From assembly GCF_001273775.1 (NCBI RefSeq), contig NZ_CP011801.1:1054001-1118000 (forward strand): 64,000 bases of DNA. The letters are read 5' to 3'. The DNA is from Nitrospira moscoviensis (GTDB lineage Bacteria; Nitrospirota; Nitrospiria; Nitrospirales; Nitrospiraceae). The notes beneath the pieces were generated by a model. That model did not search any database and had not been told where the DNA came from. It worked only from the letters and a program-made list of their open reading frames with translations. Made by a program: the position numbers and the translations under genes. Of this stretch, positions 16,212-24,378 are shown piece after piece. Each line of letters opens with the position of its first letter. The stretch's first letter is position 1.

Positions 16212-17270
16212 GTGAATCGTGAAGCGATCGTGCCGACTTCTTCCACCAAGCCCGACCTCCTGCGTGTCCTCCTCAAGCAAGTCTCCCGGCTCTTCTATAC
16301 GACGCTGGTCGTCGTCCCGGGGGATGTACGGGACCAAGTCAGCCTGGCGTATCTGTTCGCCCGCGCCGCCGATACGATCGCCGATACCGACCTCATCGAT
16401 CGGCCGCGCCGGCTTGATTATCTGAACCAGCTCAAGGGCCAATTCATCACCGACGCGGTCGCCTGGGGGCAAGTTCGCGAGATTCAGCGGGCCGTCGGGC
16501 CGCTGCAACAGGACTCCGCCGAACGTGCGCTGCTCGAACGGCTGGAGGACTGTTTCACCCTCTATCAAACCTTTTCCTCCGCCGATCGGCGCCGCGTGCA
16601 GCGGTTGATGACTACGCTGGTTCAGGGCATGGAGATGGATTTGTCCGTGTTCCCCGGCGCGTCGGCCGGCGATCTCGCGGCCTTGAAGACCATGGACGAT
16701 CTCGATCGCTACACCTACTATGTGGCGGGCTGTGTCGGTGAATTCTGGACCGATCTCATGTGCGCGCATCGGCGGGCGTTGGCGTCCTGGAACGTCCGCG
16801 AAATGTCGGACGTCGGCGTGCGGTTCGGCAAGGGTCTCCAGTTGACGAACATCGTGAAGGACGTGGCGCACGATCTGCAGAAGGGCCGCTGCTATATCCC
16901 TGAGTCGCTGCTCACGGATGCGGGACTGAAACCGCGTGATCTGCTGAGCGCCGATTCACTGCCGCGGTTCAAGCCGGCGCTGGCCAAGCTGGTTCGCCAG
17001 GCGACGGAGCACCTCGATCAGGGCTGGCTCTATACGATGGCGATTCCTCGATATGAAACGCGGCTTCGACTCGCCTGCATGTGGCCGATCCTCTCAGCCG
17101 GCGAGTCCTTGAAGCTGGTGTTGCAATCGACCGATCTGCTGAATCCCGCCCTGAAGGTGAAAATCCCCCGCAGCAAGGTCTATCAGATCATCGCGCTGAC
17201 CACCTTCACCGGCGCCTGCGGCTACGTCGGCACGGCGTACTGGGGCCGGCTGCGCAAGCAGCTCCTGTGA
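16212..17270 (+). CDS. Squalene/phytoene synthase family protein
   Basis: 352 residues from a GTG. The N-terminus (SRLFYTTLVVVPGDVRDQVSLAYLFARAADTIADTDLI) contains the first Asp-rich diphosphate-binding motif DTIADT. VQGMEMDLSVF and the second motif (NIVKDVAHDLQKGRCYIPESLL) complete the family signature. The Tyr-rich FxxYYVAG helix (DLDRYTYYVAGCVGEFW) is characteristic of squalene synthase and its relatives. A C-terminal hydrophobic segment (IIALTTFTGACGYVGTAYWG) suggests membrane anchoring as in farnesyl-diphosphate farnesyltransferase. Likely condenses two C15 prenyl diphosphates for hopanoid or carotenoid precursors; no other pathway gene is nearby, so the product is not certain. Confidence 0.85.
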   Translation: MNREAIVPTSSTKPDLLRVLLKQVSRLFYTTLVVVPGDVRDQVSLAYLFARAADTIADTDLIDRPRRLDYLNQLKGQFITDAVAWGQVREIQRAVGPLQQDSAERALLERLEDCFTLYQTFSSADRRRVQRLMTTLVQGMEMDLSVFPGASAGDLAALKTMDDLDRYTYYVAGCVGEFWTDLMCAHRRALASWNVREMSDVGVRFGKGLQLTNIVKDVAHDLQKGRCYIPESLLTDAGLKPRDLLSADSLPRFKPALAKLVRQATEHLDQGWLYTMAIPRYETRLRLACMWPILSAGESLKLVLQSTDLLNPALKVKIPRSKVYQIIALTTFTGACGYVGTAYWGRLRKQLL

Positions 17271-17300
17271 CGAAGCACGACGATCTTCCGTCGCCTCCTC

Positions 17301-17603
17301 CTACTTTTTCTGCGGCTCCAGCAGCTTGTCGCCCTTTCTGAAGACGGCAAAGATGGCCTGCGACGGGCAGGCGTCGAGGCAGAGTCGGCAACTTTCGAGG
17401 CAGCGGGAGGGGTCGAACTTATAGGGCGGGGTGGAGAGCCAGGCGCCGGTCGGGCAGATGGGGACACAGATCGCCTGATGGGTGCACCGGTCCGGATGGC
17501 GCACGAGATGGTCGCGCACGATCATCATGGGTTTGACTCCTTCGAAGAGACCTTGCGAGAAGATCTCGAACATATTCTTCTTCGGTAGACTGCTCACTTC
17601 CAC
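17301..17603 (-). CDS. Small 4Fe-4S ferredoxin-like protein with seven cysteines
   Basis: 100 residues. Cysteines are arranged as Cys40-x5-Cys46-x3-Cys50-Pro and Cys68-x3-Cys72-x2-Cys75-x3-Cys79-Pro, a bacterial dicluster ferredoxin layout with an irregular first half and one ligand short of the usual eight. It could hold one [4Fe-4S] plus a [3Fe-4S] or incompletely ligated cluster. A ~35-residue N-terminal extension has no recognised motif. It overlaps the upstream gene by 10 bases, so is translationally coupled, and is the last gene of a four-gene minus-strand operon. Confidence 0.82.
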   Translation of the reverse strand: MEVSSLPKKNMFEIFSQGLFEGVKPMMIVRDHLVRHPDRCTHQAICVPICPTGAWLSTPPYKFDPSRCLESCRLCLDACPSQAIFAVFRKGDKLLEPQKK

Positions 17604-18007
17604 TCCTTCACAAGCGCCTTGAGTCGATCCTTCAATTCCGGGATCTGTTCCATATTGTTGTGAATGGCGCCGAGGATCTTCTCCAGACGCGCCGATTTCA
17701 GCGCCTCGCGGTCCAGCTGCGCCAGGCGATCGTACTCGGCGTAAGCGTCCCGATGGGCCGGCTCCAGATGGCGCCGGGCGTCGATCAGCGCCTGACCCAG
17801 CTCCCAGGCCTCGGGGTTCAGCGGCGGCACGATCGTGAAACAGCCGTCGGCAAAGACGATCACCGCCGCGCCCTGCTTCCCCGTCAAGGGCACCACCGCC
17901 TGGACGGTCTTGCCTTCACAGGCTGCCCACTCCAAAGTCAGCCCGGGGAACTGCTTGGCGAAGGCCACCTTGGCTTGGTTGGCCTTCCATTTGTCTTCGA
18001 CCGCCAT
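17594..18007 (-). CDS. Hypothetical protein of the Fe-S operon
   Basis: 137 residues, cytoplasmic. The first half is beta-like (LTLEWAACEGKTVQAVVPLTGKQGAAVIVFADGCFTIVPPL). The second half is a charged helical hairpin (WELGQALIDARRHLEPAHRDAYAEYDRLAQLDREALKSARLEKILGAIHNNMEQIPELKDRLKALV). No family is recognised. Two Cys residues (in AACEG and ADGCF) are unlikely to hold a cluster alone. It lies between a [2Fe-2S] and a 4Fe-4S protein, overlapping the latter, so a role in the same electron transfer or assembly process is inferred from position. Confidence 0.7.
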   Translation of the reverse strand: MAVEDKWKANQAKVAFAKQFPGLTLEWAACEGKTVQAVVPLTGKQGAAVIVFADGCFTIVPPLNPEAWELGQALIDARRHLEPAHRDAYAEYDRLAQLDREALKSARLEKILGAIHNNMEQIPELKDRLKALVKEWK

Positions 18008-18016
18008 CGGAATATC

Positions 18017-18367
18017 TTACGGCTTCAGGGGAGGAAGTGCGGATGGAGCCGGATGATCAGGCATCAGCAGCCTGGTCACCACTTCGCCGTGCAACACATG
18101 CCGTTCCATAATTTCCGTGGCATCGGCTTCCGTCCGAACGCGATACCACACGCCTTCCGGGTAAATCACCACGCTGGGACCCAGCGCACAGTGGTCCAGG
18201 CAGCCGGCCTTGTTGGCCCGCACGACCCCTTTCAGGTTCAGGCGCTTCGCTTCCTGCTTGAAATGCGCGTGCAGCGCCTCCGAGCCCAGCTTCGAGCAGC
18301 TGCCCCGCGGATCGTCGGCGCTGCGCTGGTTGGTACAGACGAAAATATGTCGCGTGAATCCGGACAT
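18017..18367 (-). CDS. Thioredoxin-like [2Fe-2S] ferredoxin
   Basis: 116 residues. It starts with the family hallmark HIFVCTNQRSADDPRGSC and has the four cluster ligands Cys11, Cys24, Cys56 and Cys60 (NKAGCLDHCALGPSVVIYPEGVWY). This is the thioredoxin-fold [2Fe-2S] ferredoxin type related to the NuoE-like and Azotobacter FdI/Shethna-type proteins. Probably a small soluble electron carrier. Gap to the following gene is 9 bases and to the preceding one 7 bases, so it belongs to the same operon. Confidence 0.9.
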   Translation of the reverse strand: MSGFTRHIFVCTNQRSADDPRGSCSKLGSEALHAHFKQEAKRLNLKGVVRANKAGCLDHCALGPSVVIYPEGVWYRVRTEADATEIMERHVLHGEVVTRLLMPDHPAPSALPPLKP

Positions 18368-18374
18368 GCTGTTT

Positions 18375-18758
18375 CTATGCCGGCATCGTGGCGGTGTTCA
18401 ATCGTTCTATAAGAAGGGCCACGTCGTGGGCGGCGATCAGCGGAGATTGTCCCGGCAAGGATCCCAGCAGGGCGCTGATTTCCCGCAGCCGCAAGGAAGC
18501 CCGCCGGAACTCGTCTCCTTTCGCCAACTCCGATTGCTGGCCCGCGATCAACTTGTCGTACTCCGCGCGGATATCCCGAAAGTCGCGCTGGAGATTCTTC
18601 TGCATCGAGCAGTTCGCGCAATACCATTTGGGACTTTGATCGGCAGAAGGAGACAAGCGGTCGTAGGGGCGGCCAAAAAAGTCTTTGCCCAGGGAGAATT
18701 TCATGAGCGCCGTTCCGCCGGTCCCGCACGCGTTGCATGATCCGCTCGACAGATCCAT
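18375..18758 (-). CDS. Hypothetical protein with zinc-ribbon-like Cys pairs
   Basis: 127 residues from ATG 18758, preceded by AGGAGGACGCCC; an ATG 24 bases upstream would lie before this Shine-Dalgarno and is rejected. SCNACGTGG and WYCANC form two CxxC pairs ~38 residues apart, likely binding zinc. The rest is a helical, charged segment (NLQRDFRDIRAEYDKLIAGQQSELAKGDEFRRASLRLREISALLG). First gene of the operon with the two ferredoxins. Function unknown. Confidence 0.72.
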   Translation of the reverse strand: MDLSSGSCNACGTGGTALMKFSLGKDFFGRPYDRLSPSADQSPKWYCANCSMQKNLQRDFRDIRAEYDKLIAGQQSELAKGDEFRRASLRLREISALLGSLPGQSPLIAAHDVALLIERLNTATMPA

Positions 18759-18874
18759 GGGCGTCCTCCTCCTTGACCACAAGTCGCAACGTGAAGAGCG
18801 CGTATCTTATACCAGCGTCTTTTAGACTGTCTACCGAAGGCCGCGCGCGTCTGTTCGCCGGCGTGAGATCCCTA

Positions 18875-18880
18875 TATAAT
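18875..18880 (+). promoter_or_regulatory. TATAAT adjacent to the ald start
   Basis: A perfect -10 hexamer ends 8 bases before the ATG of ald, and GGAGG lies between. No good -35 is seen. Either the mRNA is leaderless, or the match is chance and translation uses GGAGG from an upstream promoter. Confidence 0.35.
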
Positions 18881-18888
18881 GGAGGCGT

Positions 18889-19992
18889 ATGGTCATCGGG
18901 ATTCCCAAAGAGATCAAGGATCAGGAATATCGCGTGAGCCTCACGCCGGACGGGGCGGCGGTGCTCGTACAGGCCGGCCATACCGTGTGGGTCGAGCCGT
19001 CCGCCGGCGTCGGCAGCGGGTTTGCGGATGAGGATTATCGGCGAGCCGGTGCGACGATCGCGTCGGGCAAGGACGAAGTCTTCGCCAAGGCGGAGATGAT
19101 CGTGAAGGTGAAGGAGCCCTTGCTCTCGGAGTGCCATCTGTTTCGGCCGGGACAAGTGGTGTTCACCTATTTGCACCTGGCGTCGCTTCCCGACCTCACC
19201 AAAGCGCTGCTCGAGCGGAAGGTCTGGGCCATCGCCTATGAAACTACCGAGGCGAAGGACGGCAGCTTGCCGATGCTGCGCCCGATGAGCGAGATCGCCG
19301 GACGCATGTCGGTGCAGGTCGGGGCGCAGTATCTGGAAAAGCTTCGCGGCGGCCGCGGCGTCTTGCTTGCGGGTGTGCCGGGTGTCGAGCCGGGACACGT
19401 CGCGATCTTGGGAGCCGGCGTCGTCGGTGCCTCGGCGACGAGGATCGCCGTCGGTCTCGGCGCTCAGGTCACGGTGATCAACTTGGACCTCGACCGGCTC
19501 CGGTATCTCGACGACCTCTACGGGGGACGAATCGTGACGCGCGCGGCCCATCCTGCCGCCATCGAAGAGGCGGTGTGCGGGGCCGATCTGGTCATCGGCG
19601 CCGTGCTGGTGCCGGGCGCGAAGGCCCCGAAGCTCGTGTCGCGCACCCTCCTGAAGAAGATGAAACCGGGCTCCGTAGTGGTCGATGTCTCAGTGGATCA
19701 AGGCGGGTGCTTCGAGACGACCAGGCCGACCACGCATTCCGATCCCACCTATGTGGTGGACGGGGTGATTCATTACTGCGTGGCGAATATGCCGGGCATC
19801 GTGCCTCGGACGTCGACTTTCGCCTTGACCAACGCGACCCTCCCTTATATAGTGCGCCTCGCTTCTGATGGTGTGGAGCGGACGATCCGGTCCGATCCCG
19901 GATTGGCGAAGGGGGTCAACCTCAAGGACGGACAGGTCACCTGCCGGGGCGTGGCGGAAGCGCATGGGTTGCGTTTTACCCCCCTCCTGTAA
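18889..19992 (+). CDS. ald: Alanine dehydrogenase
   Basis: 367 residues, family-typical length. The N-terminus is [51 protein letters not shown] carries the substrate Lys, TYLHLA the catalytic His, and [35 protein letters not shown] the NAD-binding Rossmann motif. [22 protein letters not shown] carries the conserved Asp and Glu region. It catalyses reversible NAD-dependent oxidative deamination of L-alanine to pyruvate and ammonia. It is divergently arranged from the Fe-S operon, and is followed by tRNA-Pro. Confidence 0.96.
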   Translation: MVIGIPKEIKDQEYRVSLTPDGAAVLVQAGHTVWVEPSAGVGSGFADEDYRRAGATIASGKDEVFAKAEMIVKVKEPLLSECHLFRPGQVVFTYLHLASLPDLTKALLERKVWAIAYETTEAKDGSLPMLRPMSEIAGRMSVQVGAQYLEKLRGGRGVLLAGVPGVEPGHVAILGAGVVGASATRIAVGLGAQVTVINLDLDRLRYLDDLYGGRIVTRAAHPAAIEEAVCGADLVIGAVLVPGAKAPKLVSRTLLKKMKPGSVVVDVSVDQGGCFETTRPTTHSDPTYVVDGVIHYCVANMPGIVPRTSTFALTNATLPYIVRLASDGVERTIRSDPGLAKGVNLKDGQVTCRGVAEAHGLRFTPLL

Positions 19993-20030
19993 GAGAATTC
20001 CATCCTCGTTTCTCGGTGTGAGTTTGATGT

Positions 20031-20109
<79 letters not shown>

Positions 20110-20124
20110 CCAAGCTTGCTCGCG

Positions 20125-20153
20125 CCGCTGGCCTATTAAGTTGAGGCCAGCGG
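20125..20153 (+). terminator. 10-bp perfect hairpin downstream of tRNA-Pro
   Basis: CCGCTGGCCT pairs perfectly with AGGCCAGCGG around a 9-base loop. It begins 18 bases after the tRNA. There is no T run, so it may be a 3'-processing or pausing structure rather than a classical terminator. Confidence 0.35.
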
Positions 20154-20200
20154 ATACACACCTCCAGTACAGTTTGTAATCTGATTGCACTTCGTGCGAC

Positions 20201-20239
20201 CCGGCGCCTCTTTTTCGTTGTATCGAATTGAGGCGCCGG
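20201..20239. repeat. 10-bp inverted repeat in the tRNA-Pro / acylphosphatase spacer
   Basis: CCGGCGCCTC pairs perfectly with GAGGCGCCGG around a 19-base T-rich loop that contains TTTTT. On the plus strand it could act as a terminator reading in reverse or an operator. The remaining ~110 bases to the acylphosphatase gene show nothing recognisable. Confidence 0.4.
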
Positions 20240-20382
20240 ATAATTCCTCAAGTGTTTTTCTTCTCACCTCCATTTTCATCGCGCGGAATTGCAAAACACG
20301 TGACGCCTCCGGTGAGGTGTGAGATCATCCGTTCAACATTGCGGCGGCGCGCATGACCGCGTGGAAGCGCGCCGGGTTTTCC

Positions 20383-20703
20383 ATGACTGAACCAGCAGCC
20401 GAGCAGCCGGCGGGGGCTCACATTGTCGTCAGCGGTCGGGTCCAGGGCGTCGGCTATCGTGCGTTCGCTCACCGGGTGGCGACGGGACACGGCCTCGTGG
20501 GCGGCGTGCGCAATCTGAACGACGGGCGGGTGGAGCTCGATGTGGAAGGGCCGAAGGCCGCGATCGAGGCCGCGCTCCTTGAACTCAAAGTCGGTCCCCC
20601 TGCCGGACGCGTGACGAAGATCGAAACGGAATGGAAAGCCGCCACTGGGCGGTTCTCGGCGTTCAGTATCTGGTATGAGGGAGCCGATAGAGACGACGGA
20701 TGA
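20383..20703 (+). CDS. Acylphosphatase
   Basis: 106 residues from ATG 20383; an in-frame ATG at 20353 would add ten residues and cannot be excluded, as neither has a good Shine-Dalgarno. The active site motif [18 protein letters not shown] carries the phosphate-binding Arg and loop, and [15 protein letters not shown] carries the catalytic Asn. The normal acylphosphatase motif is complete. Hydrolyses acyl phosphates. Its stop overlaps the start of the sigma factor gene (ATGA), so the two are translationally coupled. Confidence 0.9.
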   Translation: MTEPAAEQPAGAHIVVSGRVQGVGYRAFAHRVATGHGLVGGVRNLNDGRVELDVEGPKAAIEAALLELKVGPPAGRVTKIETEWKAATGRFSAFSIWYEGADRDDG

Positions 20704-21650
20704 GTCGCGAGGACGGACAAGACGAAATGGGCGAAGCGCGCAGGCAAGCGGCGGACGATTTCCACGATTCGGAGCCGGAGACGGCGTCCGACGGCGCCGA
20801 TAAAGAGTCCGGCCGGTCGGAAGGCCTGGACACCCTCAAAAGCTATTTGCGCGAAGTCCGCCGCTCGACCCTCCTGACCTTCAAGCAAGAACAGCAGCTC
20901 GGCAAGCGCGTGATGGCCGGCGACGAACAGGCGCGCCAGCAGATGATCGAATCCAATCTCCGGCTCGTCATCAGCATCGGCAAACGCTACATGAACCGGG
21001 GCTTTCCCTTCTCGGACATCGTGGAAGAGGGGAATTTAGGTCTCATCAAGGCGGTCGAGAAGTTCAACTACAAACGCGGCTTCCGCTTCAGCACCTACGC
21101 GTCCTGGTGGATCCGGCAATACATTGAGCGGGCCATCATCAACCAGGGCAAGCTGGTGCGTCTGCCGGTGCATGTTGTCGAGCGGCTCAATCGGTATTTG
21201 GGCAAGGTGGAGCAGCTCGTGCAGGCGCTGGGCCGCGAGCCGACGGCGCACGAAGTCGCCGTGAAGATGAAAACGTCGGAAGAGGAGGTGTTGGACCTCA
21301 AGCAGTTGGTCCGCACGACCTGTTCGCTCGACAGCCCGATCAACGACCGGACGGACACATTCCTCCGCGACGTGATCGAAGATCCGATGTGCCTGTCTCC
21401 CGACGAGACGGCGGACGGGGTGCGCCGGCGGACGGAGCTCATGGGCTGGGTAAAGGAGTTGCCTGAGAAAGAGCAAACTGTTATTGTGTCGCGGTTCGGT
21501 CTCGATGGAGACGAAGCCAAGACGCTGGAGGAGATCGGCCGGCAGATGGGACTCACCCGCGAGCGGGTGCGGCAGATCGAGATGGCGGCGCTGGTCCGGC
21601 TTCGCAACACCATCGCGCGGAAGACCATGACGCAAGCAGACCTGCTCTAG
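20700..21650 (+). CDS. RNA polymerase sigma factor, sigma-70 group 2 (RpoS/RpoD-like)
   Basis: 316 residues. After an acidic N-tail (~1-40) come region 1.2 ([28 protein letters not shown]), region 2 ([61 protein letters not shown], with the -10-binding helix), region 3 ([27 protein letters not shown]) and region 4.2 ([19 protein letters not shown]). There is no long region 1.1 as in housekeeping RpoD, so it resembles RpoS-type group 2 factors; a truly RpoD role is not excluded. Coupled by ATGA overlap to acylphosphatase and 4 bases before apt. Confidence 0.93.
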   Translation: MSREDGQDEMGEARRQAADDFHDSEPETASDGADKESGRSEGLDTLKSYLREVRRSTLLTFKQEQQLGKRVMAGDEQARQQMIESNLRLVISIGKRYMNRGFPFSDIVEEGNLGLIKAVEKFNYKRGFRFSTYASWWIRQYIERAIINQGKLVRLPVHVVERLNRYLGKVEQLVQALGREPTAHEVAVKMKTSEEEVLDLKQLVRTTCSLDSPINDRTDTFLRDVIEDPMCLSPDETADGVRRRTELMGWVKELPEKEQTVIVSRFGLDGDEAKTLEEIGRQMGLTRERVRQIEMAALVRLRNTIARKTMTQADLL

Positions 21651-21654
21651 CTCC

Positions 21655-22179
21655 GTGACGACCTTCAATTACCAGTCGCTCATCCGCGAAGTGCCGGACT
21701 TTCCCAAGCCCGGCATTCTGTTCTACGACATCACGACCTTATTGAAAGATCCCGCCGCGCTCCGCAACCTGACCGAGGATCTGACCGCCCGCTATCAACC
21801 CCGGCGCATCGCCAAAGTGATCGGCATCGAATCGCGAGGCTTCATCTTCGGCGGCATCCTCGCCGCACGGCTGGGCGCAGGCTTCGTGCCGGTGCGCAAA
21901 CCGGGGAAACTGCCGGCCGACTGTTATGAAGTGAAGTACAGTTTGGAGTACGGCTCCAATTCGCTGGCGATCCATCGGGACGCGGTGCAGATCGGAGAGC
22001 GGGTGCTCATCGTCGATGACCTGCTGGCGACCGGCGGCACCGCCGAGGCGACGGTGAATTTGGTGCGCCAGCTCGGCGGCGAGATCGTCGGTCTGGATTT
22101 TCTCGTGGAGCTGAAAAGCTTGAAAGGCCGCGAGAGACTGGCCGGGTACGACGTCCATTCCACGATCCTCTATCCCTAG
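21655..22179 (+). CDS. apt: Adenine phosphoribosyltransferase
   Basis: 174 residues from a GTG, 4 bases after the sigma factor stop. [18 protein letters not shown] is the family's N-terminal signature. The PRPP-binding loop is [26 protein letters not shown], and [32 protein letters not shown] completes the enzyme. It salvages adenine to AMP with phosphoribosyl pyrophosphate. Probably part of one operon with acylphosphatase and the sigma factor. Confidence 0.96.
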   Translation: MTTFNYQSLIREVPDFPKPGILFYDITTLLKDPAALRNLTEDLTARYQPRRIAKVIGIESRGFIFGGILAARLGAGFVPVRKPGKLPADCYEVKYSLEYGSNSLAIHRDAVQIGERVLIVDDLLATGGTAEATVNLVRQLGGEIVGLDFLVELKSLKGRERLAGYDVHSTILYP

Positions 22180-22207
22180 GGCCGCCGGCCCTTCCCACCC
22201 CAAGCCC

Positions 22208-22237
22208 TTGTCAAAGTCGACACAGGCGTGTTATAGA
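22208..22237 (+). promoter_or_regulatory. Candidate promoter of the DksA/TraR-type gene
   Basis: TTGTCA at 22208-22213, an 18-base spacer and TATAGA at 22232-22237. The expected start near 22244 gives a ~40-base leader before the ATG at 22286. Confidence 0.45.
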
Positions 22238-22285
22238 TGCCGGACTTTTTTGGCTCCTCGACCCTCTCGAAGGAGTGAAGATCCT

Positions 22286-22837
22286 ATGGCAACCAAGGCA
22301 CAGGCGAAGAAGAAACCCATGGCAAAAACAAAATCCGCTTCATCGACCGCATCGAAATCCCGCTCCACCGACGCCGAAGAGAAACCGACCACGGCCGCCA
22401 TCGTCGTGGAATCCCTCCGCCCCAAGGAAACCACGAAAGAGCGGGAAGCCCGGGAGCGCCGCCAGGAAGTGCTCCACAAGATGCTGCTCGGCAAACGGCA
22501 AGAGATCATGAAAGAGATCGAGGGCAGTCTCGGCCAGTCCCTTACGGAGGATCAGCAGCGCCGGTTGGAATCCGCCCGCGATGTGGGCGATCAGGCGCTC
22601 ATGGATCTCGAGCGCGAACTGGGCATTTCACTGATGGAGATGCGGAACCGGCGCCGGCAGTCCATCGATGAGGCGCTCACGCGGCTGCACGAAGGCACCT
22701 ACGGCATCTGCGCCGAATGCGGCGTGGAGATCAGCGAAAAGCGCTTGCAGGCGGTGCCGTTCGCCAAGCTCTGCGTGGAATGCCAATCGCGCGCGGAGTT
22801 GCTCGAAAAGATCGAGAAAGAAGAAGATCGGGACTGA
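22286..22837 (+). CDS. DksA/TraR-family zinc-finger protein with long basic N-tail
   Basis: 183 residues from ATG 22286 (GAAGGAGTGAAGATCCT upstream). Residues 1-50 are low-complexity and Lys/Ala/Ser/Pro-rich. The helical part is the DksA-like coiled coil with tip motif DVGDQA (compare DxxDxA, which reaches the polymerase active site). The C4 zinc finger is CAECG..CVEC. The protein should bind in the RNA polymerase secondary channel; a link to ppGpp control is by family. The start 26 codons upstream at 22208 lies on the putative -35 and is rejected. Confidence 0.88.
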   Translation: MATKAQAKKKPMAKTKSASSTASKSRSTDAEEKPTTAAIVVESLRPKETTKEREARERRQEVLHKMLLGKRQEIMKEIEGSLGQSLTEDQQRRLESARDVGDQALMDLERELGISLMEMRNRRRQSIDEALTRLHEGTYGICAECGVEISEKRLQAVPFAKLCVECQSRAELLEKIEKEEDRD

Positions 22838-22927
22838 TTCCGATTCGTCCGAGCCGCCCGCCCGTCGTGACCTCTCCACCGGTTTGTCGCCGGACCCCCT
22901 ATGGTGTGGATCGCGTGAGTGATACCC

Positions 22928-23626
22928 ATGACCGTCCAGTCTGTCCCTCCGGCGGTTGTTCTGGCGAGCGGAGGATTGGATTCCACCGTGACGGCGGCGG
23001 TGGCCCGCCGGGACGGCTTCGGACTCCATCTGCTGACCATCGCCTATCAGCAGCGGCATGCCGTGGAGGTGGAACGCGCCGGCCGGGTCGCGGTCGCCTT
23101 GCACGCGAAGCGGCATGTCGTGCTGGACGTGAATCTGCGGGCGCTCGGCGGGTCGGCGCTGACGGCGGATCTCCCGGTGCCGAAGAAGCGGGACGCAGGC
23201 GCGCGAAGCCGCGGGATTCCTGCGACCTATGTGCCGGGACGGAACTTGATCTTCCTCTCGCTCGCGGCCGCGCACGCCGAGATCGTGGGCGCGTCGGTCA
23301 TCTACTTCGGCGCCAATGTCGTGGATTATTCCGGCTATCCCGATTGTCGTCCGGAATTCATCCGGGCCTTTGAGGCTGCGGTCCATGCGGGCACGAAGGC
23401 GGGCGTCGAAGGGCAGCGCATCGAGGTGCGGGCGCCGTTGCTGACTTTGACGAAGGCCGAAATCATTCGACTGGGTGTGGAATTGCAGGTTCCGTTCGAG
23501 TTGACCCACAGTTGCTACGATCCGATCGGTTCCCTGGCCTGCGGAGAATGTGACAGCTGCCTGATCCGCAAACAAGGATTCGCGCAGGCGGGAGTTGTAG
23601 ATCCGATCGCATATGCGATAGGCTGA
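22928..23626 (+). CDS. queC: 7-cyano-7-deazaguanine synthase QueC
   Basis: 232 residues from ATG 22928. SGGLDSTV is the ATP-pyrophosphatase P-loop. PATYVPGRNLIFLSLAAAHAEI and CRPEFIRAFEAAV are family blocks. The zinc-binding C-terminus is CYDPIGSLACGECDSCLIRKQGF with four Cys. Converts 7-carboxy-7-deazaguanine to preQ0 in queuosine synthesis. No other que gene is in the window. The small membrane protein gene begins 4 bases after its stop. Confidence 0.96.
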   Translation: MTVQSVPPAVVLASGGLDSTVTAAVARRDGFGLHLLTIAYQQRHAVEVERAGRVAVALHAKRHVVLDVNLRALGGSALTADLPVPKKRDAGARSRGIPATYVPGRNLIFLSLAAAHAEIVGASVIYFGANVVDYSGYPDCRPEFIRAFEAAVHAGTKAGVEGQRIEVRAPLLTLTKAEIIRLGVELQVPFELTHSCYDPIGSLACGECDSCLIRKQGFAQAGVVDPIAYAIG

Positions 23627-23630
23627 CGGC

Positions 23631-23795
23631 ATGTCGCCCGAAGAATTTTTCATGTACCTCACCATCGGTCTCATCGTCCTCGCGCCGATCGGCGCGAGAC
23701 TGTATCGGCGCATGACCTTGCGGCAAACGCAGGCCATGCTCCGGGAACAATTCGGAGCCGAGCAGCGTGGTGATGGGCCGGCGGTGAAGAGCTAG
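23631..23795 (+). CDS. Small single-pass membrane protein (54 aa)
   Basis: ATG at 23631, reading MSPEEFFMYLTIGLIVLAPIG, then a basic ARLYRRMTLRQTQAMLREQFGAEQ tail and a stop at 23793. One transmembrane helix followed by an amphipathic cytoplasmic helix. It begins 4 bases after queC and ends 1 base before the cytochrome gene, so its reading frame is bracketed and the tight packing supports it as a real gene. Function unknown; could be an adaptor for the neighbouring cytochrome. Confidence 0.65.
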   Translation: MSPEEFFMYLTIGLIVLAPIGARLYRRMTLRQTQAMLREQFGAEQRGDGPAVKS

Positions 23796-23796
23796 G

Positions 23797-24189
23797 ATGA
23801 GACGGGTCCGAGCCATCTGTGCCGCCGGTCTCTGCCTCGTGACGCTCGCCGCCACGCCGGCCTGCAGCCAGGGCGATGCGCCGACCAAGAACGCCGCAGG
23901 CACCGTCCCGGCCGAATTGCAGGCAGGCGAAGCGAAGTTCAACGCGAACTGCGCCGCCTGTCATGGCGTGGGCGGAGTCGGCACCAGCCAAGGGCCTCCG
24001 CTGGTCCATAAAATCTACGAACCCAACCATCACGGCGACGCCGCGTTCCAGCGCGCGGCCGCTCAGGGCGTGCGGGCGCATCATTGGGAATTCGGCAATA
24101 TGCCGAAGATCGACAGCGTGACGCCTGCGGACGTCGACCAGATCACACAGTATGTCCGGTGGCTCCAGAAGCAGGCCGGAGTTTTTTGA
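23797..24189 (+). CDS. Periplasmic cytochrome c (class I)
   Basis: 130 residues. Signal peptide (AAGLCLVTLAATPACS) then one c-type haem site Cys52-x2-Cys55-His56 (CAACH) and probable axial Met102 in FGNMPKID. PPLVHKIYEPNHHGDAAFQRAAAQGVRAHHW is the family's middle block, typical of small mono-haem cytochromes acting as soluble electron carriers. Close to queC and the small membrane protein, all on the plus strand. Confidence 0.93.
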   Translation: MRRVRAICAAGLCLVTLAATPACSQGDAPTKNAAGTVPAELQAGEAKFNANCAACHGVGGVGTSQGPPLVHKIYEPNHHGDAAFQRAAAQGVRAHHWEFGNMPKIDSVTPADVDQITQYVRWLQKQAGVF

Positions 24190-24378
24190 ACAACGGCCCT
24201 ACTCGCGGTTCCGTTCCCCTCCCGCACCCTTCTCTGAACGCCACTCTCAGCCGTTTGACTTCATTCCAAGCGGTTCGTAAGGTGATGTCGCCCTGAACGT
24301 GGAGCCAGGGCGTCGCGTCACCGTGTATTCAACCGTGCGGCCTCACGCCTCTTGTGGGGCTGCGAGAGAGGAGGGGTT

